Shown here one piece after another: positions 41,027 through 52,747 of a DNA stretch of 64,000 nt. Within the stretch, counting starts at the first letter, position 1; each line of letters begins with the position of its first letter. The DNA lies in assembly GCA_025399215.1 (NCBI GenBank), contig MU621136.1, positions 1 to 64,000 of the forward strand, read 5' to 3'. A program made the translations under genes and the position numbers. This stretch comes from Globomyces pollinis-pini. Taxonomy: Eukaryota; Chytridiomycota; Chytridiomycetes; Rhizophydiales; Globomycetaceae. The notes below the pieces were generated by a model, which had not been told where the DNA came from, searched no databases, and was given only the letters and a program-made list of their open reading frames with translations.

Positions 41027-44000
41027 TTATTGTGGTAAAGCAGGTAAATTGTCAATTTCATCGTGCTTCTGTGACGAAATAGAGTCATTGTTATCTGATG
41101 GTTTCTGAGAAGAATCAGAGCCATTGTTATTATCTGATGCCTTTTGGGAGGAATCAGATCCATGCTTTTCCGATGACGTAGAATCAAACTTCATAGATCC
41201 ATCATTTTTACCAGAATCAGAATCCACCTTTGAAGATTCAGCACCGACGCCTGATGCAATTGAACTATCCATTTGGGAGCCTTTTTTCGACACATTATCG
41301 TTGATAGACACCGAAAGTATTTCATCTATATCCGACTTTTCTGGATCCATAGCTTGAACTTCTCTTCGTAATTGGTTTTCTCTTTCTTCGCGTCTTAAGA
41401 ATTCTTCCAATTCTGGATCTTCCTGAACTTCTTCAATTTGATTTTCTACTAAACTTTCATCCACCTCACTAATATCTGGCATAACCACCTCTAAATTATC
41501 TTCAAAAGGTTGAATTCCATTATCATCTTCAGATCTTCCTTGACTTGAACCCACCTTTTCCTTGTACTAACAAGAGTTATAGAAACACGGTACGTTACCA
41601 TTTTCAAGAATTTCTTTTTAAAGTCTAGTAAGCCTTTATCCAATTGTTCGATTGTATATTTGTATTCATTCACTTGAGCTTGATACATGTTCAATTCCGT
41701 TTCCATATGTTTTAACTGTCCAGATTTTTCTTTCAAGATCTTTTGAAACTCTGCTATTTGTTGGATAGCTTCTGGTCCAGCTTGTTTGGCCAAAATAGTT
41801 TTTAAATGTAAATATAATTTTTCCTAAAGATTGTCAATCATTAGTAGATTACTTTCACTTCAATTGCACTAGCCTTTTCCATTTCTTCCTTATTTTTAGC
41901 AATCAATTTTTTTTGTAATGTATGTTGTAATTGAAGGAAATCAAATGCTTGTGGTTGAGATCCTTCCAACTTTCTCCATCGATGTACATTGATTGGATTT
42001 TCCAATTCTTGTTCTAAAGCCTTGATTTTAGTTTGAGATTCGATAATTTGACTTTGTAATTTGACAATCTGTCTTTTCATTGATGGGATAGCTGAGTTGT
42101 CATTACTCATCGTGGCCAATTTCACTTTGATCTTCAATATCTCTTCCTTTAACGTTTGTTGATGTTTGATGACATCTCTATAATGTACTTCACCTCTTAG
42201 TAATGCTAAGGATTGTGTTTTGATTTTATCATATACCACTGTTAATTCATTATTTCTTCGAAGCAATTGAGAAGATAAATTATCCCTCTCAGTAACGATC
42301 AAATTCAAAGCATTTTGTTGTCTTCCTCTTTCCACATCTGCTTCTTTCACAAACTGATCCAATTTAAATTCTTCTACCATTTGTGATTTAATGTATGTTT
42401 GAGCCAATTCATTTTGTCCTTTCAATTGTTTTATTTCATCCACAATCAATTCACCATCTCGAACTAATTTATTGTATTCATTTGTTTCTTTGACCAATTG
42501 AGCATCTTTGGAATTCACATCTTCCTTGAATCCATTAATTTGAAAATTCATGATTTTTAATCTACGTTTCATTTCATTAATTTCTGCTTGTGATTCAATC
42601 AATCTTTTAGAATGCAATTTTCTATCTGATTGAACAGCTTCATATAAATTTTGTTGATATTTCAATTTATTTTCTGCTTGAAATGTTTGTTTTTTGAATT
42701 CAAATATTTTCAATTCAATCTCTTTTAATTCATTCATTCCTTGATTTGCTTGATCATTTAAATCTTGATATTGTTTGATGAATGAATCACGTTCATCTTC
42801 AAGAAATATTTTTTGTTTTTGATTTTCGGTTATTTCTTTTACCATTCTAGCCTTTTCGATTTCAATCATTGCATTTTGTTGTTTTTGAAGTAGTAACAGA
42901 GAGTTTAGATTGGTAGATTCAATTTGAGTCTTTTTTAAACATGCATCTAAAATATCTTTTTCACGATTTAAATCATCAATGTTTTTCTTGACTCCATCAA
43001 CAATACGTTTTACTTTATCACATTCATGTAAAATAGCATCATTCTGTGTTCTATAAATTTTACGTTCCATTTCCGCCTGAACCTTTTCTTCTTCTAATAA
43101 TCTACTTTTCTTTACAAGTACTTCTTTGATTCTCATGACTTTCTTTACTTCAGCTTTATGATTAGCTAATTCTTTTTCCTTCATTTTGAACTCTAATAAA
43201 GCAATTTCATTCTCACTCAACAATTCGTGAGTCAATCCCATTTGTTCATCATAATCTTGTTGTAATTTAACCTAATCATAAACTAAACAAGAATCAATTA
43301 CTGTTCTTGAACCTAAAGATTCTTGATCTTTCAATAACTTTTCAATCAAAGTTTTTTGTTGTTTAATTTGAGCTTCAATCAATGCAATTTCTTCTGTAGC
43401 TCGATTTACAGCAGATTGTTTTGAAACTGCTTCTTGAGATTTTATAGTAACAATAACACGTAATTCTCGTAATTCACGTTCTAATTTTTCCTTATTCTTA
43501 ATTTCTAAATCAATTTCGATTTTTTTGGCTGCATTCTTCTCTTTTAATAATTGAATTTCTTTATCAATATTTTTTCTTTCAATTTCTAATCCTTCAATTT
43601 TTTCTGATATCGTTGTCAATGAATTTCTAAAAAATACAATTTTTTCTAATTGAGCTTCTAAATCTTTAGTAGATTGTTCTTTTTGTGCTATCAAATCATT
43701 GATAGCTCTTTCTTGTGATGCACTTAATCCTACACCTTGTTTAATCGTGGTTGTTAAATTAGAAATTTCTAATCTTAATTGTCTAATTTCAAGTTTAGAG
43801 GATTCTTCACGTCTAGTTGATAGTGAATATAAATTCTCTGCTCTTAATATTTGATTCTTTAAGGTTTTAACAGTAACTGCATCAGCTCCTATTTTGCCGG
43901 TATCAACTGGTTGTACATCAATCAATTCAATTTCTTTGGCAACATCTTCATATTTACCTCTCATCAAATTAGCTTTTTTTAAGATTTGTTGAGTCACTCG

Positions 44001-44228
44001 CATTAATTTTTGATATTCTTGTTTAAATCTTAATAGATTATCATCATCTCCTATTTCATCCATCATTTCTTTTCCACTATTGGTTTAATTTTTTTCTTTA
44101 ATTTACTCTGTTAGTTGTGCTTGTGTTAATACATTCCATTTTTCTAGTTCTGCCATCTTTTCGTTCATTTGAATCTCATACATGGTACTCGTAGTCTTTA
44201 TCACCTTGGTAGCGTTATTGGGTGACAT
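41027..44228 (-). CDS. CFAP58: Cilia- and flagella-associated protein 58
   Basis: Axonemal coiled-coil protein found in flagellated eukaryotes. Four introns of 29-32 bp leave 1026 residues, slightly longer than animal CFAP58. Nearly all of it is coiled coil, rich in E, K, Q. The diagnostic C-terminal block is ELENPINVHRWRKLEG, followed by LQKKLIAKNKEEMEKA, EKLYLHLKTILAKQAGPEA and ELNMYQAQVNEYKY, which match animal CFAP58 closely. The last about 170 residues are an acidic, Ser/Asn-rich extension with SSQK repeats not found in animal members. The start is the first ATG, MSPNNATKV. Confidence 0.92.
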
Positions 44229-44360
44229 TGGTGTAAAAGGTTAAAGTAGTCGCGTTTTTCCAATCAAAATTTATAATTGACTTTGAAGAAACTTTATCAA
44301 AGTATAGCTAAATACAATATATAAGTATGGATAATGTTTCTCAATTCTTTATTTTCACTT

Positions 44361-46353
44361 TCATTGTCTGTCATTTGGTCTAAATCGTTTCAAATCTGAA
44401 GTATGTTCATTAGATGGTACAGGACGACGTTTCATAGCCTCTTCTTTCCTTTTTTCTTCTTCAACCCTACGTTCTAATTCTGATCGATTCATATGTTGAT
44501 GCTGACGATGGTCTGAATCATCTTCATTAGCGGGTAATCCTGCACGATTTAGCTGTGGCCCCAACATAATTGGTCGTGTTGGTGGTTGACCAGGATGGTG
44601 ATGTGGAGGTGGGGGATGGTTGGGATGACCACGTTGAGATGGAGTCGCTAGCTTACTAAATCCATTTTGCGGACCAGATGTAGCTAGAGATGGGCGAGGA
44701 GTCCAATCTTTCGAACTCCTTCGTCTATCAGCTTGCATTTGCCGAGGTGGTTCTCCAGCCGAGTAAGGTGTCTACAATAAGTAAGAAAAGGTCATACTCG
44801 GAAATTAGATGGTGCACTACTTCCATATTTAGTTGGATGTAAGTCTTGTGGAACAGGCTGCTGAGGCTGTGGTTGACCTTGGTTTCCACTTTTGGGATTC
44901 TTCAGGTATTCTAATCTCTGTTTCACCAGCTGATTATTAGGATCATATTCGAGAGCCTTGGTATACGCGTCTAATGCATCTGCAGTTTGGTTTTCACATG
45001 ATTCATACAAAGTACCAAGATCGTACCTAAATCGATTAGATTACCCATTTATATAAAAAGGAAGGAAAGTAATATTGAAATGGACTTTGTGAAAATAAAC
45101 TTACCAAACTTCACTGATATATGGATTGATACGAATAGCCCTGCTATACGCATCGAGAGCATCGGAATATTGATTAATCTGATAGTATAACACACCAATA
45201 GAACACCAAAAGGTAGGATTTTGACCATCCCGATACCTAAAATGAAATCAGCAAAATCAATCATACACAGCTTGTTGGTATGAATTATATGCATCATTAA
45301 ATTTTTTCTGGGCCATATAGCATCTGCCCATCAAATACCAAGTCTGAGCATCATTCTGATCTATTCATCAGATATTATGGGAATTATACCTGCTTCAACT
45401 GATCGAGTTAATAAGGTGAGTGCCATATCCTGATTCATAAAACTGGTTCCAGTTTGTTGATACAACCAACCAAGTTGTTGAAGAACTTTAGCGTGTTTAG
45501 GATTCTCTGCAAGTACTTTTTCATAAGCTTCTCTGGCTTTGTTATACTGTATGTTAAAAAAATAGCAAAACCTCTTTTTGTTGTTCATATAAATGTCCAA
45601 TTTGATACCAAATATCCAGCTCTGTTAATGGATAAGGTGGACAAGATAAAATGTATTTGAAACACTGTAAAATAAATATACAAGAGTATAAACCTCTAAA
45701 CTGTTTGAATATTTTTGTTCTTGTTTATAAATAATTCCCAATCTGAAATAAATCTCATTTGCCTAATAATAAGAATCATAAACCAAACTTTTTCAAAATT
45801 GGGATCCATTTCAATAACGGCTGAAAAAGCATCTTCTGCATGTTCAAAAGATCCGTAACGGTCATATAATATGCCGATGCCATACCACAATTTGGGTTCC
45901 TTTAAAATATAAAAATAGATAAAAACAAACTTTAGGATTGGGTAAATGATATAAAGCTTGTTGATATGCTGAATATGCATTTTGTAATTCATCCAACATG
46001 AGATAACAATGACCCAAAGCACCCCAAATCTCTCCATTTGATTCATGAATTTTCAAAATCCTTTGAAAGTATTCAGCAGCCTGGTTGAAAGAATTAGGCA
46101 GATTGAACTAAAAACCTTTGCATATTTTTCCAAAGTTCTACATAAAGCAGCAATCAATGTTAAAGTCTGCTCTGAATATGGATTATGTCGCAAAGCAGCT
46201 TCATAAGCAGCTATAGCTTTCTCAGGTTCATTCATGACTTCTGCAACTTGGCCTATCCATCAGATTGAACCTAAATTTACCTAGTTTCAACCAAGTCTGC
46301 TCGTTGAGCAGTAGCAAATCCTTTACAATCTGGGAAGTTTGGGTAGTGGCCAT
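44361..46353 (-). CDS. CYC8: Cyc8/Ssn6-type TPR transcriptional corepressor
   Basis: Partner of Tup1 in gene repression. Eight or so short introns split it. The N-terminus ATTQTSQIVKDLL leads into about ten tetratricopeptide repeats: AEVMNEPEKAIAAYEAALRHNP, ALGHCYLMLDELQNAYSAYQQ, YGIGILYDRYGSFEHAEDAF, LGIIYKQEQKYSNSLECF, YNKAREAYEKVLAENPKHA, LGWLYQQTG, TWYLMGRCYMAQKKFNDAYN, GVLYYQINQYSDALDAYSRA and DALDAYTKALEYDPNNQLV. After KQRLEYLKNP comes a Gln/Pro/His-rich tail ending RFRPNDRQ. Repeat order and the YLKNP exit match the yeast and human (UTX/Cyc8) TPR arrays. The start is the ATG before ATTQTS. Confidence 0.9.
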
Positions 46354-46630
46354 AGATTGTAAACAAAAATAAAAAGAAAATTGTCACTGATGGAAACACC
46401 AAAACACAAACATGTGAGTAAGCAAACAAAACAATAACAATAGAAGGAGCTAATAATTGGAGTTGGATTCGTGTAGGATGAAAGTTATGATGGAAGGTTG
46501 CTGCCTTGAACTTTTCCCAAGTTGTTACACGCGCTGGTTTGACATTGTAAAATCAAGATCAGGTTTGAATAATATTCACTACTCAAATTACAAATTAGTC
46601 GAAAGTTACATTTACAGAAAAGTGATTTTA

Positions 46631-48162
46631 TTATTGTATTTTACTAAAACAGAGTGATGCGTTGGTACCGCCGAAGCCAAACGAATTTGTTAATGCAACT
46701 GTAACCTAACTGATCAAATTAATCAATTATTACCCCAGTTCCATTTCCACTACGACGGGTGATTTGACTCACATCTCGAGCTTGTTGGACAAGATCGATG
46801 GGTAAATCAGTCATATCTGGATTACTCAAATTAACTGTTCCGGGTATGATGTTCTACAAAAATCAATACATTTATGATACAAAAAACCTTATTGATGGAT
46901 AAGATAGTAAAGATCGCCTCAACCGAACCAGCGGCACCTAGTAAATGACCTGTTGCCCCTTTCGTTGACGAGACTGCAATCTGTTTACCAAGTGTTTTAG
47001 ATATGGCATTAGCTTCCACACGGTCCCCTATTGCCATTAAGTCAATAAGAAAGCATACCAAGTGGAGTTGAAGTAGCATGGGCATTGACATAGTCCACTT
47101 CAATAGGATCCAGTTTAGCAATTGCTAGAGCTCTTTTCATGGCACGGATAGCCCCTGAACCATCTTCAGGTGGAGCAGTCATATGATACGAATCGCCTGT
47201 TAAACCATACCCAACCAATTCGGCGTATATCTTGGCACCTCTATTTACTGCATGCTGATATTCTTCTAAAACAACTACACCAGCACCCTCACCCATCACA
47301 AACCCATCACGATCGATATCAAATGGACGAGACGCTTTTTCAGGGGTATCATTAAAATTGGTTGATAATGCACGCAATCTAAATATTATCCCAAGAATCC
47401 TCATACTGTGAAAACCCAGCGATAGCTAAGTCGGTAACGCTTGCTTCACTGCCACCAGCAATCATAACGTTTGCATCTCCATACTGAATGAACCTTGATG
47501 CATCACCAATAGAATGAGCACCAGTAGTGCATGCAGTTGAAACAGCATGATTTGGACCTTTGTAACCATACTTCATGCTAACATGTCCCGCTAAAATTAC
47601 CTCAACTGAAAAGTTTACCAGCCATATTGACAAGCAATCTTGGAACGAAATACGGGTTTACTTTCCTGGGACCCTAAGGAATGAGAATGATCCAGTTACT
47701 TTATCGATTAAAGCATGTTGTGCTTCCACAATATCTTGAAGTGAACCAATACCAGATCCAATACAAACACCCTTTAAAATAAGTGTCAATTGCATATTAC
47801 TGTCATTTCTTTATCATAATCTGAATTAGGTGACCAACCAGAATCAGTTATAGCTTCATGAGCAGCAACCTACCAATAAAACAAAATCTATTAGATACCA
47901 AAGCATATTTCATGAATAAAGATAGTTTCTTATCATCCTACAAATTCATGAATTATTATAATGATACAGATTTTGAGAACGGTAAAGCATGAGCAGGAAC
48001 GCAACCAGCAATATAATTCTTATCAGGTACTTTATGAATTCCTGAGACTCCATTGATGAGGTTTATCCAGTTTTGTTTCACATTTGAACCCAATGGTGTT
48101 AATAATCCTGATATTCAATGGGATATCATTTTACCCAATCCAGTAACAACGACCCTTCTCAT
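46631..48162 (-). CDS. CEM1: Mitochondrial beta-ketoacyl-ACP synthase (FabF/Cem1-like)
   Basis: Elongating condensing enzyme of mitochondrial type II fatty-acid synthesis, which supplies lipoic acid. It starts [10 protein letters not shown], split by a 27-bp intron before LLTPLGSNV. The catalytic Cys lies in [38 protein letters not shown] and [20 protein letters not shown] follow. The two catalytic His are in [11 protein letters not shown] and [18 protein letters not shown], and the protein ends [13 protein letters not shown]. The thiolase-fold motifs are all present. There is no obvious N-terminal mitochondrial presequence upstream of MRR, as in some fungal homologues. Several short introns interrupt the gene; not every join was checked. 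Confidence 0.9.
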
Positions 48163-48376
48163 TAAAAAAAAAATAAAAGATATTTTTCAATTGGATATTT
48201 AAAATTTGGTAAATGTTGTTAGGATTCAATTGTATAGTTTTTATAATGATTTCATTCGAAAAATAACGAAATGGAAGAGAAACTTTGAAACGGCCAAAAG
48301 TTTCTGTTCGGTTGGAGATGGACCAGTCTTTGTGACTAAAACTCTTTAATTTTCTTTCCTTTCTCAGCAACTTGAA

Positions 48377-49561
48377 ATGTATTCCATTTTATTGGCATCA
48401 ACCATTTATGCTGCTTCATACTGTCCAGTTGCTGATAAGTTTTGTATCGCTACAGAATTGAAATCAGATTCTTCAATTTGTTGGACTATTGATAGTGCTG
48501 CTGCTGGTTGGGCAGCTATTGGCTTGGGATCTAAACGAATGGCTGACTCGGACATGTACATGGGTTGGAAGAACACTACCGATGGAATCACTCTGGCAAA
48601 CAAGAAATCTACTGGTCATGGTCAACCTGCTTTTAATTCTATTCAGAATGCTGTGCTAGTTCCTACTGTTGTGGATCGTCCTAAATGGTCAAAACTCTCC
48701 TTTTCATTTTGCAGAAATGTAACTGTAAGTGCTGCTAATGGTGCAACTATTACAAACAATTTAAATTATATTTATGCATTTTCTAATGTAATGCCAAAAG
48801 GAAATGTGGACGCTGCCAGCAATCCAATCCATATTCATAGTGATGGTGACTACGGAACCTTTTCATTCGACTTTTTAGGTTCAGAAACAGGTCATAATCA
48901 TGGAGAATCTGATCATCATGATGAAGAGTCCCATGAAGAAACAATCTTACAAGCTTCAAGTGCGTTCCCCTTATCCACCGTCATTATCATCCATGGAATA
49001 CTCATGTTCATAGCTTGGGTCGTAGTGCCGTTCGTTGCCATTTTTGTTGCTCGATATCTCAAGAATGTGATTCCTACCCGATGGTTCACCATTCATTTCA
49101 TGCTTTTGGGTGTAGTGACTGGTGTATTGACTATTGTATCTGCTATATTGGTGTTTTTATATATCGACGAACGAAACCCTTACTTTGATACACTTCATGC
49201 CAAGTTAGGAGTTGCAATTGTTATTGTAATGTTGTGTCAGATTGCATTAGGTGTAATCTCCGATCGTAAATTCTCACCTCAACGCCATTCAGTTCCGTGG
49301 TGGGATATCTTACATTGGTGGATTGGACGTATTCTGACCATTGCAGGATTAGTGAATTCATATTTTGGTATTGCTCTTGTATCAGAATTTTCAAATGATG
49401 CCTATATTCCATTTATTACTTGTTTTGGTATTGTGATTGGACTTGGTGTTTTCTCATTCGTGTATGGTGAAGTCTATTATGGACAAGTTCATCATTTGGA
49501 GAAGGTTGTGACGGAGGATGTGGATGGTGATGAGTCCAAGACTATCGTTGTTGTTTCTTGA
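48377..49561 (+). CDS. DOMON domain plus cytochrome b561 membrane protein
   Basis: Probably a transmembrane electron-transfer protein. A single exon of 394 residues. A short signal-like N-terminus (MYSILLASTIYAASYC) is followed by a DOMON domain, DSSICWTIDSAAAGWAAIGLG, with the haem-ligand Met likely in MADSDMYMGW. A His/Glu-rich spacer (HNHGESDHHDEESHEE) leads to five or six helices of a b561 core with paired His: IIIHGILMFIAW, FTIHFMLLGV, TLHAKLGVAIV and ILHWWIGR. The His/Glu spacer could bind metal, which is inference. The divergent ketoacyl synthase gene starts 214 bp upstream. Confidence 0.85.
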   Translation: MYSILLASTIYAASYCPVADKFCIATELKSDSSICWTIDSAAAGWAAIGLGSKRMADSDMYMGWKNTTDGITLANKKSTGHGQPAFNSIQNAVLVPTVVDRPKWSKLSFSFCRNVTVSAANGATITNNLNYIYAFSNVMPKGNVDAASNPIHIHSDGDYGTFSFDFLGSETGHNHGESDHHDEESHEETILQASSAFPLSTVIIIHGILMFIAWVVVPFVAIFVARYLKNVIPTRWFTIHFMLLGVVTGVLTIVSAILVFLYIDERNPYFDTLHAKLGVAIVIVMLCQIALGVISDRKFSPQRHSVPWWDILHWWIGRILTIAGLVNSYFGIALVSEFSNDAYIPFITCFGIVIGLGVFSFVYGEVYYGQVHHLEKVVTEDVDGDESKTIVVVS

Positions 49562-49923
49562 TTTATAGACAGATGATCTAATATAGATTGGAATTGCAAC
49601 ATATGGCTTTATTTACATTTTTAAATCGAAGTACAGTTCTTACAATGGACTTGATTGGGTATACATCAAGAGATTCGCACAGTTTATACAATGGAATTGA
49701 TGTAGTACATGTCAATAACAAAGGCATTGGCATACCTTCAAGCCACATACTTGGATTGTATTTTATGGATGCGAGTTTGTGTAATATTTAACTAAATGTG
49801 TAAAAGTAAAACACATTGTGAAGAATCAACCATTCTTCATTAAAGCTTTTCCATATCTGTCTACAAACGAACAACGGAATTGAATAGTTGCGAGATGAAT
49901 GTATATTGTATAAATAAGGAAAA
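49562..49923. other. Intergenic region between convergent genes
   Basis: About 360 bp after the b561 gene. A frame at 49588-49791 encodes 67 residues with no recognisable feature; I do not call it a gene. It probably holds both 3' untranslated regions. Confidence 0.5.
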
Positions 49924-50590
49924 CTAATCGTCGCCCTTGACAACGCCGACATTAGCAGGTCGTAAAATCCTATCTTTAATCTTGTAACCAGTCTTGTCGA
50001 CATGAAAGACGGTTCCAGGAGTTTTACCTGGCATAGGAGATTGAAAGATGGCAGTGTGGAGGTTAAAGTCAAAAGGTTGGTCCAAAGATTCATACGGAGT
50101 GATACCATATTGAGCAAAAGTTTTCAAGAGTTCTTTACGAGTCATTTCCACACCAATGTACAAATTTTTCAGATCGGGATGAGTAGTATTTTCACCACGT
50201 TCGGCAACTGGAACGGCATCGAGGGCCATTGATAAGATATCAGCAGTGGACAATAAATCCTTTGCAAACTTTTGAATAGCATAATCACCTTTTTCCAATA
50301 GTTCTTTACGAGTTCTAGCACGAACATTTTCAGCATCGGCGACACTTCTCATGTAAGCGTCCTAGAGGTAAGAATCAAGAATAAGATACTTTGAGTTCAG
50401 CAATTTGATGATCTTTTTCAGCCAAGAGCAAGTCTTTTTCCGAGACAAGTTTTGCTAAGTGTTCCGGGTCCGATTGAGCATCCGGTTTTGCATCAGAATA
50501 CATACGAAAAGGAGAAATAGGTCTAAGTTTAGAATTCAGTTTCAAAGAATTGGTAGCAGTTCTGAAGAGAGACTTTGAGAGGATCGACAT
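49924..50590 (-). CDS. MGE1: Mitochondrial GrpE nucleotide-exchange factor
   Basis: Exchanges ADP for ATP on matrix Hsp70 during protein import and folding. One 28-bp intron (50362-50389) leaves 212 residues. The first about 35 residues are Ser/Arg/Lys-rich without acids, a matrix presequence. A long helix with EKDHQIAELKDAYMRSVADAENVR follows; the GrpE signature occupies the C-terminal domain: LYIGVEMTRKELLKTFAQYGI, then PFDFNLHTAIF and GYKIKDRILRPANVGVVKGD. The distance from GVEMT to RPA(N/K)V fits the family. The start is the ATG that opens the presequence (MSILSKSLFRTATNS). Confidence 0.93.
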
Positions 50591-50916
50591 AGTGAGAGGG
50601 AGAAAAAAAAGAGACAAAACGGATGTTTTAGAGTGGGATAAATAGGTGAGAGTAGATGGAATAGTAGCATCGATAAATGATTGAGTAAGAGGTGGGATCG
50701 TAGAAAGTGTCTGTTAGAATTAGTTTGTGTCTAGCACTAGGTTGGTACACATCGATGATGTACTCATTGGATTGGCATTACCGAAATTGAGAACGCTGGA
50801 CTAGAAATGAATATTTCTGGCTCAGCAAAATCCAATTCTTTTACTAGCGAGTCCTCAAAATATCCACTTACAAAGTGTTGGTTTCAAGACTTTATTTTTA
50901 CCAAATCAAATATTTG
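50591..50916. other. Divergent promoter region, GrpE and mitochondrial PheRS
   Basis: 326 bp with no gene found. Both flanking genes encode mitochondrial matrix proteins, so shared regulation is plausible. Confidence 0.4.
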
Positions 50917-52669
50917 ATGATGAGAAAACTATATGGAAACATTCAGTCTCTGCTATGCAATTCCAACTACCGGTTTTATTCAATTGCAAAGTATCCTGCC
51001 GATTATATGACCAACATCACCCCTTCTATCCTCTCAAAGCTGGACTTGAAGCTGCATCTTACCCCAAATCATCCAATTCATATTCTTAAATCTCTCATCG
51101 ATGCACATTTGTCTACCAACCACAATTACACCATCCTGGATAAAGTATTCTTAGCATCGTCTCACTGTAGATGAACCCCATTGTTTCTACAAAACAAAAC
51201 TTTGATGATTTACTCTTTGATTCTGCTCATCCAGGAAGAAGTAAAACTGGTACGAAAATATCTTTTATTTTTATCTCTATAGGTACCGAATTATTCCTTT
51301 GATTGTCCTTAGATACTTATTACGTAAATGAACACCACGTCTTACGAACCCATACTTCTGCTCACCAATCGGAAGCTTTAGCTTCTGATAAAGCATCCGG
51401 TTATTTGCTTTCGGCTGATGTTTATCGAAGGGATGAAATCGATCCCACTCATTACCCAGTCTTTCATCAAATGGAAGGTATCATTTGTTCATTCACGTCC
51501 GAGGCATTCGATTATTTAATTCTAAAGATTTATCGCTCTTACAATCTGATCCACAAATTAACGCTCATGTACTCGAACCTTTAGATTTTGAAACAGATAA
51601 TCCTGTTCAAAAACATCATTCTGTTGAACACTCTACTTTGGTTGCAAAACATCTTAGATTAGAATTGGAAGGATTGATTAAATTTCTTTTCAACGATGAG
51701 CATTTACAAATTCGATGGATTCAAGCTTACTTTCCGTTTACATCTCCAAGGTACGTTTATGCATAAGTCTATACCTTGAACACAATTTCAATTAGCATGG
51801 TAGTTGTAAATACCGGATGTAGAGATTGAATTACATTCGCACCTATATTTCAATTTTTATATACTGCAATATTCATCGGCCCATTAAAAGCAGCAGATCT
51901 ATATATAGTACATTCTTCATGCATTGATGTGAAAGTACTCTCAAAGCTTTCATACTATTATACATTTTCAACATGCCATATACGAAATCGAAAATTATTA
52001 ACATATAACATAAAACTAACAATTTGATAGTTGGGAAATGGAAATATTTTACAATAATCAATGGTTGGAAGTGCTGGGATGTGGAGTTATTGAGCAAGAA
52101 ATTATCAACAACGCTTTACCAGAGAAAAGCAAAGATATTATTGGTTGGGCATTTGGAATAGGTTTAGAGCGCATAGCAATGGTACTGTTATCTGTCTAAC
52201 ATCACAGGTAATATGTAGCACAAACGCTAATAGAAAGGTATTATTCGATATTCCCGACATCAGACTATTTTGGTCAACAGATCCAAGATTCTTATCACAG
52301 TTCAAATCCGGTAAAATCACAAAATTCGTACCTTTTTCGAAATACCCAGTTTGTTACAAAGATATTTCATTCTGGTATCCAACCACATTCCATGAAAACG
52401 ATATGAGTGAAATAGTTCGAACTATATGTGGCGACACTGCTGAAGAAGGTAATCTCCCATTAACTTATTCCAGTTAAATTGGTATTTTAGTAATTATGGG
52501 TTGATTTTAGATTGATACTTTTGTGCATCCAAAAACAAAGAAGCAAAGTCGATGTTATCGAATCAATTATCGATCTATGGATAGAACGTTGACTAATAAG
52601 GAAATTGATCAGTTACATAATCAATTGGCTGCTCAGTTGGTCGAACAGCTTGGAATTGAATTGAGGTAA
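50917..52669 (+). CDS. MSF1: Mitochondrial phenylalanyl-tRNA synthetase
   Basis: Single-chain class II enzyme charging mitochondrial tRNA-Phe. An N-terminal basic presequence ([13 protein letters not shown]) leads into [17 protein letters not shown], then [13 protein letters not shown]. Motif 2 lies in [10 protein letters not shown], the substrate region in [22 protein letters not shown], and the FRFSS-like part in [20 protein letters not shown]. Motif 3 is [26 protein letters not shown]. The C-terminal anticodon-binding fold has [27 protein letters not shown] and [15 protein letters not shown]. Most introns are short, but one at 51751-52030 is 280 bp. The start is the first ATG of a pair. 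Confidence 0.9.
51751..52030 (+). other. 280-bp intron, about ten times the local norm, in mitochondrial PheRS
   Basis: Donor GTACGT after CCA-AG and acceptor TTTGATAG before TTGGGAAATG restore SPSWEMEIF, the expected motif. Its interior has stops in all frames and no obvious gene. It may house a small RNA or be an unshortened intron. Confidence 0.75.
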
Positions 52670-52747
52670 TTGTGGGTATTTATTGTATTCTACATTAATA
52701 CATTTTTTATTCACATTTCTATTGTATGCTTCTATTGCAGTATTGAG

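Noticed and set aside
49588..49791. 67-codon frame after the b561 gene
   Set aside because: Lies in a convergent 3' region, no recognisable domain.
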